A stretch of DNA of 34,645 nucleotides from an uncultured Collinsella sp. (GCA_905199225.1 CAJKFS010000026.1:1-34645); one strand, 5' to 3'. Shown: positions 7,653-16,187, numbered from the stretch's first letter. Numbers and translations are program-made. The notes: generated by a model from the letters alone, not told the origin.

Positions 7653-9953
7653 ATGGTCAAGCTGTACGAGGACGGCATCTACCTGCGCGGCGGCAGCGAG
7701 GTTGTGCCTGCGGCCGAGGCTGCCGAGCGCGGTATTACGCAGACGCCCGAGGATGCCAAGCGTGGCACCATCGCGTATTCGATCCTTCAGGCACACAACA
7801 CATCCGGCGACCCCGAGGCGCTCAAGATTCGCTTCGACGCCATGGCGAGCCACGACATCACCTTTGTCGGCATCATCCAGACGGCGCGCGCCTCGGGCAT
7901 GGAGCAGTTCCCGCTGCCTTACGTGCTCACCAACTGCCATAACTCGCTGTGTGCCGTGGGAGGCACCATCAACGAGGACGACCACGTCTTTGGCCTCTCG
8001 GCTGCCAAAAAGTACGGCGGCATCTTCGTTCCGCCCCATATCGCCGTCATCCACTCCTTTATGCGTGAGAACTTCGCCGGCTGTGGCAAGATGATCCTGG
8101 GCTCCGACTCGCACACCCGCTACGGCGCTCTGGGCACCATGGCCGTGGGCGAGGGCGGTGGCGAGCTGGCAAAGCAGCTGCTGCGCGACACCTACGATGT
8201 CGCCTATCCCGGTGTCGTTGCCATCTACCTCACGGGCGCCCCGCGCCCCGGCGTTGGCCCGCACGACGTGGCGCTCGCCATCATCCGTGCCGTCTTTGCC
8301 AAGGGTTACGTTAAGAACAAGGTTATGGAGTTCGTGGGCCCCGGTATCGCGAGCATGACGACCGACTACCGCAACGGCGTCGACGTCATGACCACCGAGA
8401 CCACCTGCCTGTCGAGCATCTGGGCCACCGACGAGGACACGCACGCGTTTTTGACCATGCACGGTCGCGGCGAGGACTACCGCGAGCTCAAGCCCGCCGA
8501 TGTTGCCTACTACGACGGCTGCGTCGAAGTCGATCTGTCGAGTATCAAGCCCATGATCGCGTTGCCGTTCCATCCTTCCAACGGCTTTGAGATTGACGAG
8601 CTCAACGAGAACCTCGAGGACATCCTGCACGAGGTGGAGCTTGAGGCCGCCAAGATCGGCGAGGGCAAGACGCACTTTAGCCTGCTCGACAAGATCGTCG
8701 ACGGCAAGCTGCACGTGCAGCAGGGCGTTATCGCCGGCTGCTCGGGCGGCAACTACGACTCCGTGGTGCAGGCGGCCCGCGTGCTCAAAGGCGCCAACAC
8801 CGGCTGCGGCGAGTTCTCGCTGTCGGTCTATCCCACGAGCCAGCCCGTGGCACTTGAGCTTACACGCCGCGGCTATATCTACGACCTTATGGAGGCTGGC
8901 GCGATTGTGCGCACGGCATTCTGCGGCCCGTGCTTCGGCGCCGGCGACACGCCCGCCAACAACGGCCTGTCCATCCGCCACACAACGCGCAACTTCCCCA
9001 ATCGCGAGGGTTCCAAACCGGGCAACGGCCAGCTGAGCGCCGTGGCCCTGATGGACGCCCGCTCCATTGCGGCAACGGCGGCCAACGGCGGCATCCTGAC
9101 GCCGGCGACCGACCTGCCCGAGGAGACTTGGGACGAGGCCTGCGAGTACACCTTTGATGACGCGCCGTACAAAAAGCGCGTGTACTGGGGCTTTGGCAAG
9201 GCGGAGCCTGCCGACGAGCTGGTCGAAGGCCCCAACATCAAGCCGTGGCCCGCGATGGAGCCCCTCGGCGACGATATCCTGCTCAAGGTGTGCTCCAAGA
9301 TCATGGACCCGGTCACTACGACTGACGAGCTCATTCCCTCGGGCGAGACGAGCTCATTCCGCTCCAACCCGCTAGGCCTGGCCGAGTTTACGCTCAGCCG
9401 CCGCGATCCGGCCTACGTGGGCCGCTCCAAGGAGGTCGACGTGGTGGAAAAGCGCCGCGTTGCCGGCGAGGCAGCAGGCGACCTGGCGGCGCTCGATGCC
9501 GAGCTTGCGGGCGTGTTTGAGGCACTGGCCGGCGCGGGTGTCGCTGCCGACGCCAGGGCGACCGAGTACGGCTCCATGCTCTATGCCAAGAAGCCCGGTG
9601 ACGGTTCTGCCCGCGAGCAGGCCGCGAGCTGCCAGCGCGTAATTGGCGGCCTGGCCAACATCGTCCACGAGTATGCCACCAAGCGCTATCGCTCCAACGT
9701 GATGAACTGGGGCATGGTGCCCTTCCAGATGGAGGCCGAGCCCAACTTTCAGGTGGGAGACTACGTCTTTGTGCCGGGTATCCGCGCCGCGTTCGATGGC
9801 GACCTGAAGGACATCGCCGCCTACGTGGTGCGTGCCGACGGTGCGGTTGAGCAGATTGAGCTCTACATTGCCGATATGACGGCAGAGGAGCGTGCCATCG
9901 TCAAGGCCGGCTGCCTGATCAACTACAACAAGTTCAAGGCCGCTGCCGAGTAA
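7653..9953 (+). CDS. Aconitase-superfamily hydratase (YbhJ-like)
   Basis: A 766-residue [4Fe-4S] dehydratase-like protein of the aconitase/isopropylmalate isomerase superfamily. The three cluster ligands are visible as Cys363 (G-C-S-G-G-N), Cys424 and Cys427 (F-C-G-P-C-F-G-A-G-D), matching aconitase spacing. H-N-T-S-G-D and G-S-D-S-H-T-R-Y-G-A-L-G substrate blocks are in the first quarter. The C-terminal swivel domain carries S-N-V-M-N-W-G-M-V-P-F. The overall pattern resembles the uncharacterised YbhJ-type hydratases rather than AcnA or AcnB, so the substrate is uncertain. ATG 7653 is preferred because GGGAGA precedes it and the length then fits; GTG 7551 and ATG 7608 have no ribosome binding site. 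Confidence 0.85.
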   Translation: MVKLYEDGIYLRGGSEVVPAAEAAERGITQTPEDAKRGTIAYSILQAHNTSGDPEALKIRFDAMASHDITFVGIIQTARASGMEQFPLPYVLTNCHNSLCAVGGTINEDDHVFGLSAAKKYGGIFVPPHIAVIHSFMRENFAGCGKMILGSDSHTRYGALGTMAVGEGGGELAKQLLRDTYDVAYPGVVAIYLTGAPRPGVGPHDVALAIIRAVFAKGYVKNKVMEFVGPGIASMTTDYRNGVDVMTTETTCLSSIWATDEDTHAFLTMHGRGEDYRELKPADVAYYDGCVEVDLSSIKPMIALPFHPSNGFEIDELNENLEDILHEVELEAAKIGEGKTHFSLLDKIVDGKLHVQQGVIAGCSGGNYDSVVQAARVLKGANTGCGEFSLSVYPTSQPVALELTRRGYIYDLMEAGAIVRTAFCGPCFGAGDTPANNGLSIRHTTRNFPNREGSKPGNGQLSAVALMDARSIAATAANGGILTPATDLPEETWDEACEYTFDDAPYKKRVYWGFGKAEPADELVEGPNIKPWPAMEPLGDDILLKVCSKIMDPVTTTDELIPSGETSSFRSNPLGLAEFTLSRRDPAYVGRSKEVDVVEKRRVAGEAAGDLAALDAELAGVFEALAGAGVAADARATEYGSMLYAKKPGDGSAREQAASCQRVIGGLANIVHEYATKRYRSNVMNWGMVPFQMEAEPNFQVGDYVFVPGIRAAFDGDLKDIAAYVVRADGAVEQIELYIADMTAEERAIVKAGCLINYNKFKAAAE

Positions 9954-9968
9954 CGCACTTAATTGTCC

Positions 9969-10042
9969 GCCCGGGGCTTACCCTTTCCCGCTCGCTCACG
10001 CGCTTCGCGAAGGTCGCGTTCGGGAAAGGGTAAGCCCCGGGC
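9969..10042. repeat. 22-bp perfect palindrome
   Basis: GCCCGGGGCTTACCCTTTCC continues through 9990 and is perfectly complemented at 10021-10042. The 30-base centre contains a smaller CGCG-CTT-CGCG hairpin. There is no T-run, so it is not a classical terminator. It sits 15 bases after the hydratase stop. Confidence 0.75.
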
Positions 10043-10098
10043 TACATTTCTGCGTTCTCGTTGGGTCTTGAGGGACGCTAATAATAGACTTGCTTGAT

Positions 10099-10129
10099 GC
10101 CGCCTCTGTTGTCGGGGCGGCTTCTTTTT
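10099..10129 (+). terminator. Terminator after the hydratase gene
   Basis: GCCGCCTC and GGGGCGGC pair over 8 bp with one G-U, with a 7-base loop, followed by TTCTTTTTG. Confidence 0.8.
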
Positions 10130-10130
10130 G

Positions 10131-10318
10131 TCGAAAACCGCCACAAAGGGGGCAGACATCTTTGTGGTGGTCCGCGGTTTGTCTTGTTCTGTAACAGGTA
10201 GACCCTTATTTGCCGAGTAGTTGTTACAGATTTAGATAAACGGAAACTGCTGAACATTTCGTCTCGATCCGTAACATCTGAGGTCCAAAACGGCAGCTAG
10301 GTGTTACAGATCGAGACA
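10131..10318. repeat. Hairpin-module repeat, copy A
   Basis: The copy starts TCGAAAACCGCCACAAAGG and contains a CCACAAAG/CTTTGTGG stem, then two stem-loops built from TGTAACA/TGTTACA arms with outer GTCTCGAT/ATCGAGAC. It matches copy B at 11201-11387 in order and spacing but is more diverged. With the extra stem at 10333 it fills the 9954-10427 interval, which holds no gene. Confidence 0.75.
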
Positions 10319-10332
10319 GTTGAGCGCCAGAG

Positions 10333-10378
10333 TCGAAAACCACCACAAAGGGGCCTGTCCCTTTCGTGGTGGTGGGGG
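10333..10378. repeat. Third copy of the CCACCACAAAGG hairpin module
   Basis: TCGAAAACCACCACAAAGGG and the complementary CTTTCGTGGTGG repeat the first stem of copies A and B without the TGTAACA part. Confidence 0.65.
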
Positions 10379-10427
10379 GCGAGCTCGATGTTGCCGTGCT
10401 CGTTGAACGACATTCTAATGAGCGTCT

Positions 10428-11096
10428 CTACAGAATTTCATCTGGGCTGGCGGGTTTGGTTGTTTTGGGGATGCCGAGTTTGGATGACGCGAAATCGTCA
10501 ACATTGTCCTTAATTCCGTCTTTGGTGTAGACGGTGACCATATAGGTGCTGTGTCCGAATTCGCCCTTGTCGCGTGTTGCCCAGGCATCCCAGTAGGCGG
10601 CCCTGTTTCGCCCTTTGATTTTTCCGACACGGCGGAGTTCTGTTCGCTTTAATTTCTGGTTGCTATAGATGGTTCGACCGGCCTCCTCGGTGAGCCCGCA
10701 CTGTCCAAGCATCTTGTCGAGGACTTGGTTCATGTGGCGCTCATCGGTGTTTGGTGCGTAGTCGTAGGCAAGGCCGATGGAGTCGAGTGGCTGGTCGTCG
10801 ATTAGATAGTTTAGCGCCTGAGGTCCAAGGCAGAAATAGGGGGAGCATCCGTCGATCTGACCGAGCAACGGTAACTTGGACTGCCAAAGTCCGGTGGGAA
10901 TTGCATATTCGTAGAACACGCCACGGCAGACAAAGGAGAGCGAGGTGGCACGCGAGCCGGCGTCGATCATCCCGCAAAGATCGAAGGGCGAGGCGATACC
11001 AAAAGAAAAGGGCGTGATGACGATAAGGAAGAGCATCACGATGGGTATGGCGAGAATGGCGATGACGTTGCGACCGGTGGAATGAGGCGGCTTCAT
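10428..11096 (-). CDS. Hypothetical membrane-anchored protein
   Basis: A 222-residue protein I do not recognise. Residues about 10-36 (N-V-I-A-I-L-A-I-P-I-V-M-L-F-L-I-V-I) form one N-terminal membrane segment or uncleaved signal. The rest is probably outside the membrane and has several cysteines (D-L-C-G-M, F-V-C-R-G, D-G-C-S-P-Y-F-C, G-Q-C-G-L) that could form disulfides. ATG 11096 is preferred because AGGAGCG lies 4 bases upstream; TTG 11114 is an alternative. It is the only gene between two copies of a hairpin repeat and opposes its neighbours, which suggests acquisition as a unit. Confidence 0.65.
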   Translation of the reverse strand: MKPPHSTGRNVIAILAIPIVMLFLIVITPFSFGIASPFDLCGMIDAGSRATSLSFVCRGVFYEYAIPTGLWQSKLPLLGQIDGCSPYFCLGPQALNYLIDDQPLDSIGLAYDYAPNTDERHMNQVLDKMLGQCGLTEEAGRTIYSNQKLKRTELRRVGKIKGRNRAAYWDAWATRDKGEFGHSTYMVTVYTKDGIKDNVDDFASSKLGIPKTTKPASPDEIL

Positions 11097-11200
11097 ATGC
11101 GCTCCTAGAGACAAAGATCTGTTGAGGATAGGCAGAAATGGATATGTTCAGAGAACAATTCAAGTTTAATCTCATGGCGCGAGATGGTCGACCGTTAGCG

Positions 11201-11387
11201 TCGAAAACCACCACAAAGGTGCCTGTCCCCTTTGTGGTGGTTCTCGGTTTGTCTCGATTTGTAACAGATAGAGCTCTATTTGCCGAGTAGATGTTACAGA
11301 TTGAGACAAACGGTTGCCACTGGTCATTTTCTCTCGATCTGTAACATCTAGGATCAAAAATGGCTGCTAGATGTTACAGATCGAGAT
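11201..11387. repeat. Hairpin-module repeat, copy B
   Basis: The order of stems is: AACCACCACAAAGG with CCTTTGTGGTGGTT; GTCTCGATTTGTAACA (11251-) with TGTTACAGATTGAGAC; then TCTCGATCTGTAACATCTAG (11332-11351) with a perfect 20-bp complement at 11367-11386. Each stem closes a short unique loop. No protein or recognised RNA family fits. Confidence 0.8.
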
Positions 11388-11450
11388 GGTAGTGCGCCTG
11401 GGCAGCGGCGGGCTGACATCTCAGTACCCTATCCATCAATCACTCAGAAA

Positions 11451-11486
11451 ATCTTATATATAGAGACTTAGATTTGTGTATAAGAT
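11451..11486 (+). promoter_or_regulatory. Candidate clpB promoter/operator
   Basis: ATCTTATA (11451-11458) and TATAAGAT (11479-11486) are a perfect inverted repeat 20 bases apart. The right half reads TGTGTATAAGAT, an extended -10-like element about 80 bases before clpB. No CIRCE (GrpE/GroE type) or HAIR (HspR) element was seen, so any heat-shock control would use another site. Confidence 0.4.
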
Positions 11487-11525
11487 TGTACAAAGCTGGC
11501 AACAATACTTCTCGAACAACGTGAA

Positions 11526-11543
11526 GCCGCCCCGTAGGGCGGC
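11526..11543 (+). other. Hairpin in clpB 5' UTR
   Basis: GCCGCCC, a CGTA loop and GGGCGGC form a perfect 7-bp stem 22 bases before the clpB start. It does not cover the GAGAGGTG ribosome binding site. Confidence 0.6.
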
Positions 11544-11564
11544 CACCCCAAGAGAGGTGATTCC

Positions 11565-14192
11565 ATGAGAATCGATAAGCTAGCAATGACTTCGCGCGAG
11601 GCGCTGCAGACCGCCATGAGCACGGCTGCCGACGCGCAGGCCGGCGCGGTGGAGCCGATTCACCTGCTGTCCGCCCTGCTCGGTGCCGGCGAGCGCAATA
11701 TCTCCGTGATCATCGAGCGCATCGGTGCCGACCCGGCTCAGCTTGCACGCTCCACGCAGGATGCCATTGACCACGCGCCCAAGGTTTCCGGCGAGGGTCA
11801 GCAGATGGGTCTTTCCAACGAGCTCGTCCGCGTTATCGAGAAGGCCGAGAAGAAGGCCACCAAGATGGGCGACAGCTTTGTGGTGACCGAGCATTTGCTG
11901 ATGGCGCTTGCCGAGGACAAGGGCGAGGCCGGTCGTGTACTGCGCGACGCCGGCGTGACCAAGGAGCGCATCGAGCAGGTCTACGAGGAGCTGCGCGGCG
12001 ATGACCGCGTGACGTCTGCCGAGGACAAGACCCAGTTTGAGGCGCTGGAGCAGTACGGTCGCAATATCTGCGACCTTGCCCGCGCCGGCAAGCTCGACCC
12101 GGTCATCGGCCGTACCGACGAGATCCGCCGTACCATTCAGGTCCTGTCCCGCCGCACCAAGAATAACCCCGTGCTTATCGGTGAGCCGGGCGTCGGCAAG
12201 ACGGCCATCGTCGAGGGCATCGCTCAGCGTATCGTGGCCGGCGACGTGCCGAGCACCCTGCGCGACCGCGACCTCATCGAGCTCGATATGAGCGCGCTGG
12301 TCGCCGGCGCCAAGTACCGCGGCGAGTTCGAGGACCGCTTGAAGGCTGTACTCAAGGAAGTCCAAAAGTCCGAAGGCAAGGTCATCCTGTTCATTGATGA
12401 GCTCCATACCATCGTGGGCGCGGGTGCCACCGAGGGCTCCATGGATGCCGGCAACATCCTCAAACCGGCGCTCGCCCGTGGCGACCTGCACGCGATCGGC
12501 GCGACCACGCTCGACGAATACCGCAAGTACATCGAGAAGGACGCGGCGCTCGCCCGTCGTTTCCAGACCGTGATGGTCAGCGAGCCTACCGTCGAGGACA
12601 CCATCTCGATCCTGCGTGGCCTGAAGGAGAAGTACGAGATCTTCCACGGCGTGCATATCACCGATAGCGCGCTCGTGGCAGCTGCCGACCTCTCCGATCG
12701 CTACATCGCCGACCGCTTCCTGCCCGACAAGGCCATCGACCTGGTCGATGAGGCGGCAAGCCGCCTGCGCATGGAGCTCGACAGCATGCCGGTCGAGATC
12801 GATGCCACCACGCGTCAGCTCACCCAGCTGCAGATCGAGGAGCAGGCGCTCATGAAGGAGACCGACGACGCCTCCAAGGAGCGTCTGGAGGCCCTGCGCC
12901 AAGAGATTGCCGAGGTCCAGGAAAAGCTCAATGTGCAAAAGGCCGGCTGGCTCAACCAAAAGAACGCCATCGACCACGTGCAGGAGCTCAAGGGGCAGCT
13001 CGACGAGGCCAAGAGCGAGGAGGAGCGTGCGACGCGCAACGGCGACTTGGGCCGTGCGTCCGAGCTGCGCTACTCCGTGATTCCGGGCCTGCAGCAGCAG
13101 ATTCAGGATTCCGAGGCCGCGCTTGAGGCACAAAAGCAGCAGGACGGCGAGGGCCTCAACGAACAGGTGACCTCCGATGAGATCGCCGAGGTCGTGAGCG
13201 CCTGGACCGGCGTGCCCGTCTCCAAGATGATGCAGGGCGAGCTCGACAAGCTGAAGGGCTTGGAGGGCGAGCTGCATAAGCGCGTCATCGGCCAGGACGA
13301 GGCCGTCTCCGCCGTCGCCGCGGCCGTGCGCCGCAGCCGTGCGGGTCTCTCCGATCCAGACAAGCCCATCGGCAGCTTCTTCTTCCTGGGCCCCACCGGC
13401 GTGGGCAAGACCGAGCTCGCCAAGGCGCTGGCCGAGTGCCTGTTCGACGACGAGCGCGCGCTCGTGCGTATCGACATGTCCGAGTACATGGAGAAATTCA
13501 GCGTCCAGCGTCTGATCGGTGCGCCCCCGGGATACGTGGGCTACGACGAGGGCGGCCAGCTCACTGAGGCCGTTCGCCGTCGTCCGTACTCCGTGATCTT
13601 GCTCGACGAGATGGAGAAGGCCCATCCGGATGTCTTCAACGTGCTGCTGCAGGTGCTCGACGACGGCCGCCTGACCGACGGTCAGGGTCGCCAGGTGTCC
13701 TTCAAGAACACGATCATCATCATGACGAGCAACGTGGGCTCCAAGGCTATTGCTGAGCTTTCCGGCAAGGACGAGGAGGAGATGCGCCATCAGGTCGACG
13801 CGGCCATGGCTCAGACCTTCCGCCCCGAGTTCCTCAACCGTATCGACGATATCGTGGTGTTCCATCCGCTTGGCATGGCGCAGATCGAGAAGATCGTCGA
13901 TATTCAGCTCGCCGACGTCCGTGCACGTCTGGCCAAGGAACGCATGACGCTTGCCATCACCCCGGCGGCCAAGCAGATGCTCGCCGTGGGCGGCCTGGAT
14001 CCGGTCTTTGGTGCCCGTCCGCTCAAGCGTCTGGTGCAGCGTGAGGTTGTCGATGCCATCGCCGCCGCCATCATCGACGGCATGGTGCGCGAGGGCGATC
14101 AGGTGACGGTCGATGTCGATAAGGACGGCGGCTTTACCGTCGTGTGCGATAACACGCCGGCGGCCACCTACGAGGTTCCCGACGCAGAGTAA
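11565..14192 (+). CDS. clpB: ATP-dependent disaggregase ClpB
   Basis: A hexameric Hsp100 chaperone that pulls apart protein aggregates with DnaK. It is 875 residues, the usual length. The N-terminal Clp repeat domain covers about 1-150. The first AAA+ domain has Walker A G-E-P-G-V-G-K-T at 206-213 and Walker B V-I-L-F-I-D-E. A coiled-coil middle domain spans roughly 400-545, which separates ClpB from ClpA and ClpC. The second AAA+ domain has Walker A G-P-T-G-V-G-K-T at 609-616, Walker B V-I-L-L-D-E and the pore-loop G-Y-V-G-Y. It stands alone between the repeat block and a terminator. Confidence 0.97.
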   Translation: MRIDKLAMTSREALQTAMSTAADAQAGAVEPIHLLSALLGAGERNISVIIERIGADPAQLARSTQDAIDHAPKVSGEGQQMGLSNELVRVIEKAEKKATKMGDSFVVTEHLLMALAEDKGEAGRVLRDAGVTKERIEQVYEELRGDDRVTSAEDKTQFEALEQYGRNICDLARAGKLDPVIGRTDEIRRTIQVLSRRTKNNPVLIGEPGVGKTAIVEGIAQRIVAGDVPSTLRDRDLIELDMSALVAGAKYRGEFEDRLKAVLKEVQKSEGKVILFIDELHTIVGAGATEGSMDAGNILKPALARGDLHAIGATTLDEYRKYIEKDAALARRFQTVMVSEPTVEDTISILRGLKEKYEIFHGVHITDSALVAAADLSDRYIADRFLPDKAIDLVDEAASRLRMELDSMPVEIDATTRQLTQLQIEEQALMKETDDASKERLEALRQEIAEVQEKLNVQKAGWLNQKNAIDHVQELKGQLDEAKSEEERATRNGDLGRASELRYSVIPGLQQQIQDSEAALEAQKQQDGEGLNEQVTSDEIAEVVSAWTGVPVSKMMQGELDKLKGLEGELHKRVIGQDEAVSAVAAAVRRSRAGLSDPDKPIGSFFFLGPTGVGKTELAKALAECLFDDERALVRIDMSEYMEKFSVQRLIGAPPGYVGYDEGGQLTEAVRRRPYSVILLDEMEKAHPDVFNVLLQVLDDGRLTDGQGRQVSFKNTIIIMTSNVGSKAIAELSGKDEEEMRHQVDAAMAQTFRPEFLNRIDDIVVFHPLGMAQIEKIVDIQLADVRARLAKERMTLAITPAAKQMLAVGGLDPVFGARPLKRLVQREVVDAIAAAIIDGMVREGDQVTVDVDKDGGFTVVCDNTPAATYEVPDAE

Positions 14193-14235
14193 ATTATGGG
14201 GCCGGCTTTAACCGCACCTCATCGCAAAACGCCAA

Positions 14236-14270
14236 GGGCGGCGGATCCAATCGGGTCCGCCGCCCTTTTT
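14236..14270 (+). terminator. Terminator after clpB
   Basis: GGGCGGCGGATCC and GGTCCGCCGCCC pair with a small loop, followed by TTTTT. Confidence 0.92.
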
Positions 14271-14322
14271 CGTGCGACAATCGATGATGCTGAGCATGAG
14301 TACATGGCAAGGAGATATGCAG

Positions 14323-14517
14323 ATGAACGTCGAGATCAAGACGAACACGCCGGCGACTAACGCCGCGTCCGCCGCACCAAAGCCCGCACCGAAACCGGCG
14401 CCCAAGCCGTGCGACCCCTACATTCGTGCCGAGAACGAGGACGATGACGGTTACGACCCCTACAGCGACCGACGCCCCGAGCGTGAGCCGATGTTCGAAG
14501 CTGACCCGTGGCGCTAA
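14323..14517 (+). CDS. Small Pro/Ala-rich acidic protein
   Basis: A 64-residue protein with no family I recognise. Residues about 8-33 are low complexity with repeated A-P-K-P, followed by an acidic, tyrosine-containing tail (E-N-E-D-D-D-G-Y-D-P-Y) ending D-P-W-R. The ATG at 14323 has AAGGAG at a good 8-base spacing; the ATG at 14317 is too close to it. The clear ribosome binding site and a start right after the clpB terminator support a real gene. No membrane segment or signal peptide is seen. Confidence 0.6.
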   Translation: MNVEIKTNTPATNAASAAPKPAPKPAPKPCDPYIRAENEDDDGYDPYSDRRPEREPMFEADPWR

Positions 14518-14551
14518 TTGCATCAAGTAGCTAATTTGGCGATGATTTTCT

Positions 14552-14581
14552 GGGACGGGGTAGTCAAAAAAGTCCCGTCCC
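14552..14581. other. Hairpin after the small protein gene
   Basis: GGGACGGG and CCCGTCCC pair around an A-rich loop. There is no T-run on either side, so its role as terminator is doubtful. Confidence 0.45.
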
Positions 14582-14690
14582 AAATCGACTGTCCAGGGAG
14601 TCGCATTCGAGCTTGGTTGTCCTCTCAGCCACTCGGCATCCTTCGAGCAGTAATAGTGAAAAAACTTGCTTAAGTGTTAATCAAGTCAGA

Positions 14691-14753
14691 TATAATCTTG
14701 CTCTCTAATTAATCAAGAATCACTATAATTTTGATTAGCTAGAGAGCAAGATT
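14691..14753 (+). promoter_or_regulatory. Operator/promoter of the DUF4143 ATPase gene
   Basis: Inverted arms 14694-14716 and 14731-14753 match at 21 of 23 positions (left arm starts AATCTTGCTCTCTA; right arm ends TAGAGAGCAAGATT). The 14-base centre holds TATAAT (14724-14729), and another TATAAT lies at 14691-14696. The right arm ends directly before GGAG, the ribosome binding site. Repressor binding here would block initiation; in RNA from the upstream -10 it would form a hairpin beside the ribosome binding site. Confidence 0.65.
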
Positions 14754-14761
14754 GGAGAATA

Positions 14762-16114
14762 ATGGCATTCAACGACTTGATCGCCCAGAAAATAAAGGAC
14801 TTTGAACAGCAGGGGGTTCCGCAGGTCTTTGAGCGAGACCTTGATCTAGGAAACCCACAGGAGCCAAAGCGCGACAACATCGTAAATGTGATTGTGGGGG
14901 CCCGCCGTTGTGGAAAGACGTATCGCCTGTATCAGGAGATGTGGCGGCTTCAGAACCGGGGCGTCGAGCTTGACCGGATGCTTTACTTCAATTTTGAGGA
15001 TGAGCGCTTGCGCCCGTATGAGCCATCGCTGCTGGCGGACGTGCTCGACACGTTCTATGCGCTGTATCCTGTTGCTCGAACCGAGGGTGCTTACATTTTC
15101 TTTGACGAGATCCAGGAAATTCCCGAATGGGGTGCGTTTCTGCGGCGTGTAGTCGATACGGAGAAAGCGACCGTCTATGTGACGGGATCTTCTTCTAAGA
15201 TGCTGTCCTCAGAACTTAAGAGCGAGTTCAGGGGTCGTTCTCTTGTGCGAGAGCTTTTTCCGTTGAGTTTTTCGGAATACGTTCGATATAAGACGGGGAG
15301 CGTTCTCGAGTCAGATGCGACCTTTTCCCCGAGCGATGCAGCGCTGCTTCGACATCATCTGATCGGGTATCTTGAACGAGGGGGATTCATCGCGACACTT
15401 GAGCAGACGCCTGCAGACGCGATTCAGCTGCTACAGGAATATGCTTCGCGAACGGTCGCCATGGACGTCGTTGAACGTTACGACGTCAAGAACCCTCGCC
15501 TGGCATCGCTGTTCTTGACGCGGTGTATGGCATCTTCGGGACGAGAGCTGTCAGTGAACAAAGTGTACAACGAGTTCAAGAGCAGACAGATACCCGTCAG
15601 TCGTAATTCGCTCAGCGACTTACTTGAGTATTATGAGGACGCCTACCTGTTATTTTCTGTGCCGGAGTTCACGCGTTCACTGGCAAATAACGTGCGGTCT
15701 GCGTCTAAGGTCTACGCTGTCGACCCTGCGATGTTTGGAGCATTCTCTCCCGCATCGGCATTGGACCAGGGCCAGAGGCTCGAGACCGCAGTGTTCAATG
15801 CGCTAAGAAGAAGGACTCCCGCGGTGAGGACCGGCTCGGTCTGCCGCCTGCTAATCAAAGAGAAGAGCAAAAGCCATGAGGTGGACTTTGTGGCTGGGGA
15901 TGCGCTTCTCATGCGGGCTTATAGCCTGATTCAGGTGAGTGCGGATATGGCACGTGAGAAAACGCGCGAGCGCGAAATCGCCGCGCTTGATGCCTCGATG
16001 GCCCAGTTTGATCTTGGCGAGTCGGCAATCGTTACCATGGATGAACAGACCGATATTCCATGCGAGCACGGTGTGGTACACGTTATGCCCGCATGGAAGT
16101 GGCTCCTTGCCTAA
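14762..16114 (+). CDS. AAA-family ATPase with DUF4143 domain
   Basis: A 450-residue cytoplasmic ATPase of the AAA_14/DUF4143 type. Walker A is G-A-R-R-C-G-K-T at 46-53, Walker B is Y-I-F-F-D-E-I-Q-E at 111-119, and sensor 1 is V-T-G-S-S-S-K-M-L. The C-terminal DUF4143 half ends with a E-V-D-F-V-A-G segment resembling PD-(D/E)XK nuclease folds. Cellular role of the family is unknown; members are scattered and often in variable regions. Lower GC and A/T-ending codons than neighbours suggest transfer. The ATG follows GGAG by four bases. It meets the next gene tail to tail with 73 bases and no clear terminator between. Confidence 0.88.
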   Translation: MAFNDLIAQKIKDFEQQGVPQVFERDLDLGNPQEPKRDNIVNVIVGARRCGKTYRLYQEMWRLQNRGVELDRMLYFNFEDERLRPYEPSLLADVLDTFYALYPVARTEGAYIFFDEIQEIPEWGAFLRRVVDTEKATVYVTGSSSKMLSSELKSEFRGRSLVRELFPLSFSEYVRYKTGSVLESDATFSPSDAALLRHHLIGYLERGGFIATLEQTPADAIQLLQEYASRTVAMDVVERYDVKNPRLASLFLTRCMASSGRELSVNKVYNEFKSRQIPVSRNSLSDLLEYYEDAYLLFSVPEFTRSLANNVRSASKVYAVDPAMFGAFSPASALDQGQRLETAVFNALRRRTPAVRTGSVCRLLIKEKSKSHEVDFVAGDALLMRAYSLIQVSADMAREKTREREIAALDASMAQFDLGESAIVTMDEQTDIPCEHGVVHVMPAWKWLLA

Positions 16115-16187
16115 TCATCTATGGACCTGTGGGGTCAGGACCTCCTGGCTCCTTCATCACGGTTGGGGAGCACCTTGCTGCGCCAGG

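Noticed and set aside
10131..11387. Complete transposon flanked by the hairpin modules
   Set aside because: No transposase lies between the modules, and the copies are in the same orientation with divergent ends, so only a possible cassette is claimed.
11580..13865. Long open frame on the minus strand inside clpB
   Set aside because: It is the antisense shadow of a high-GC gene; the protein has no family features and no ribosome binding site, while the plus strand is an unmistakable ClpB.
16115..16187. Bidirectional terminator between the convergent genes
   Set aside because: No convincing stem with a T-run on either strand.
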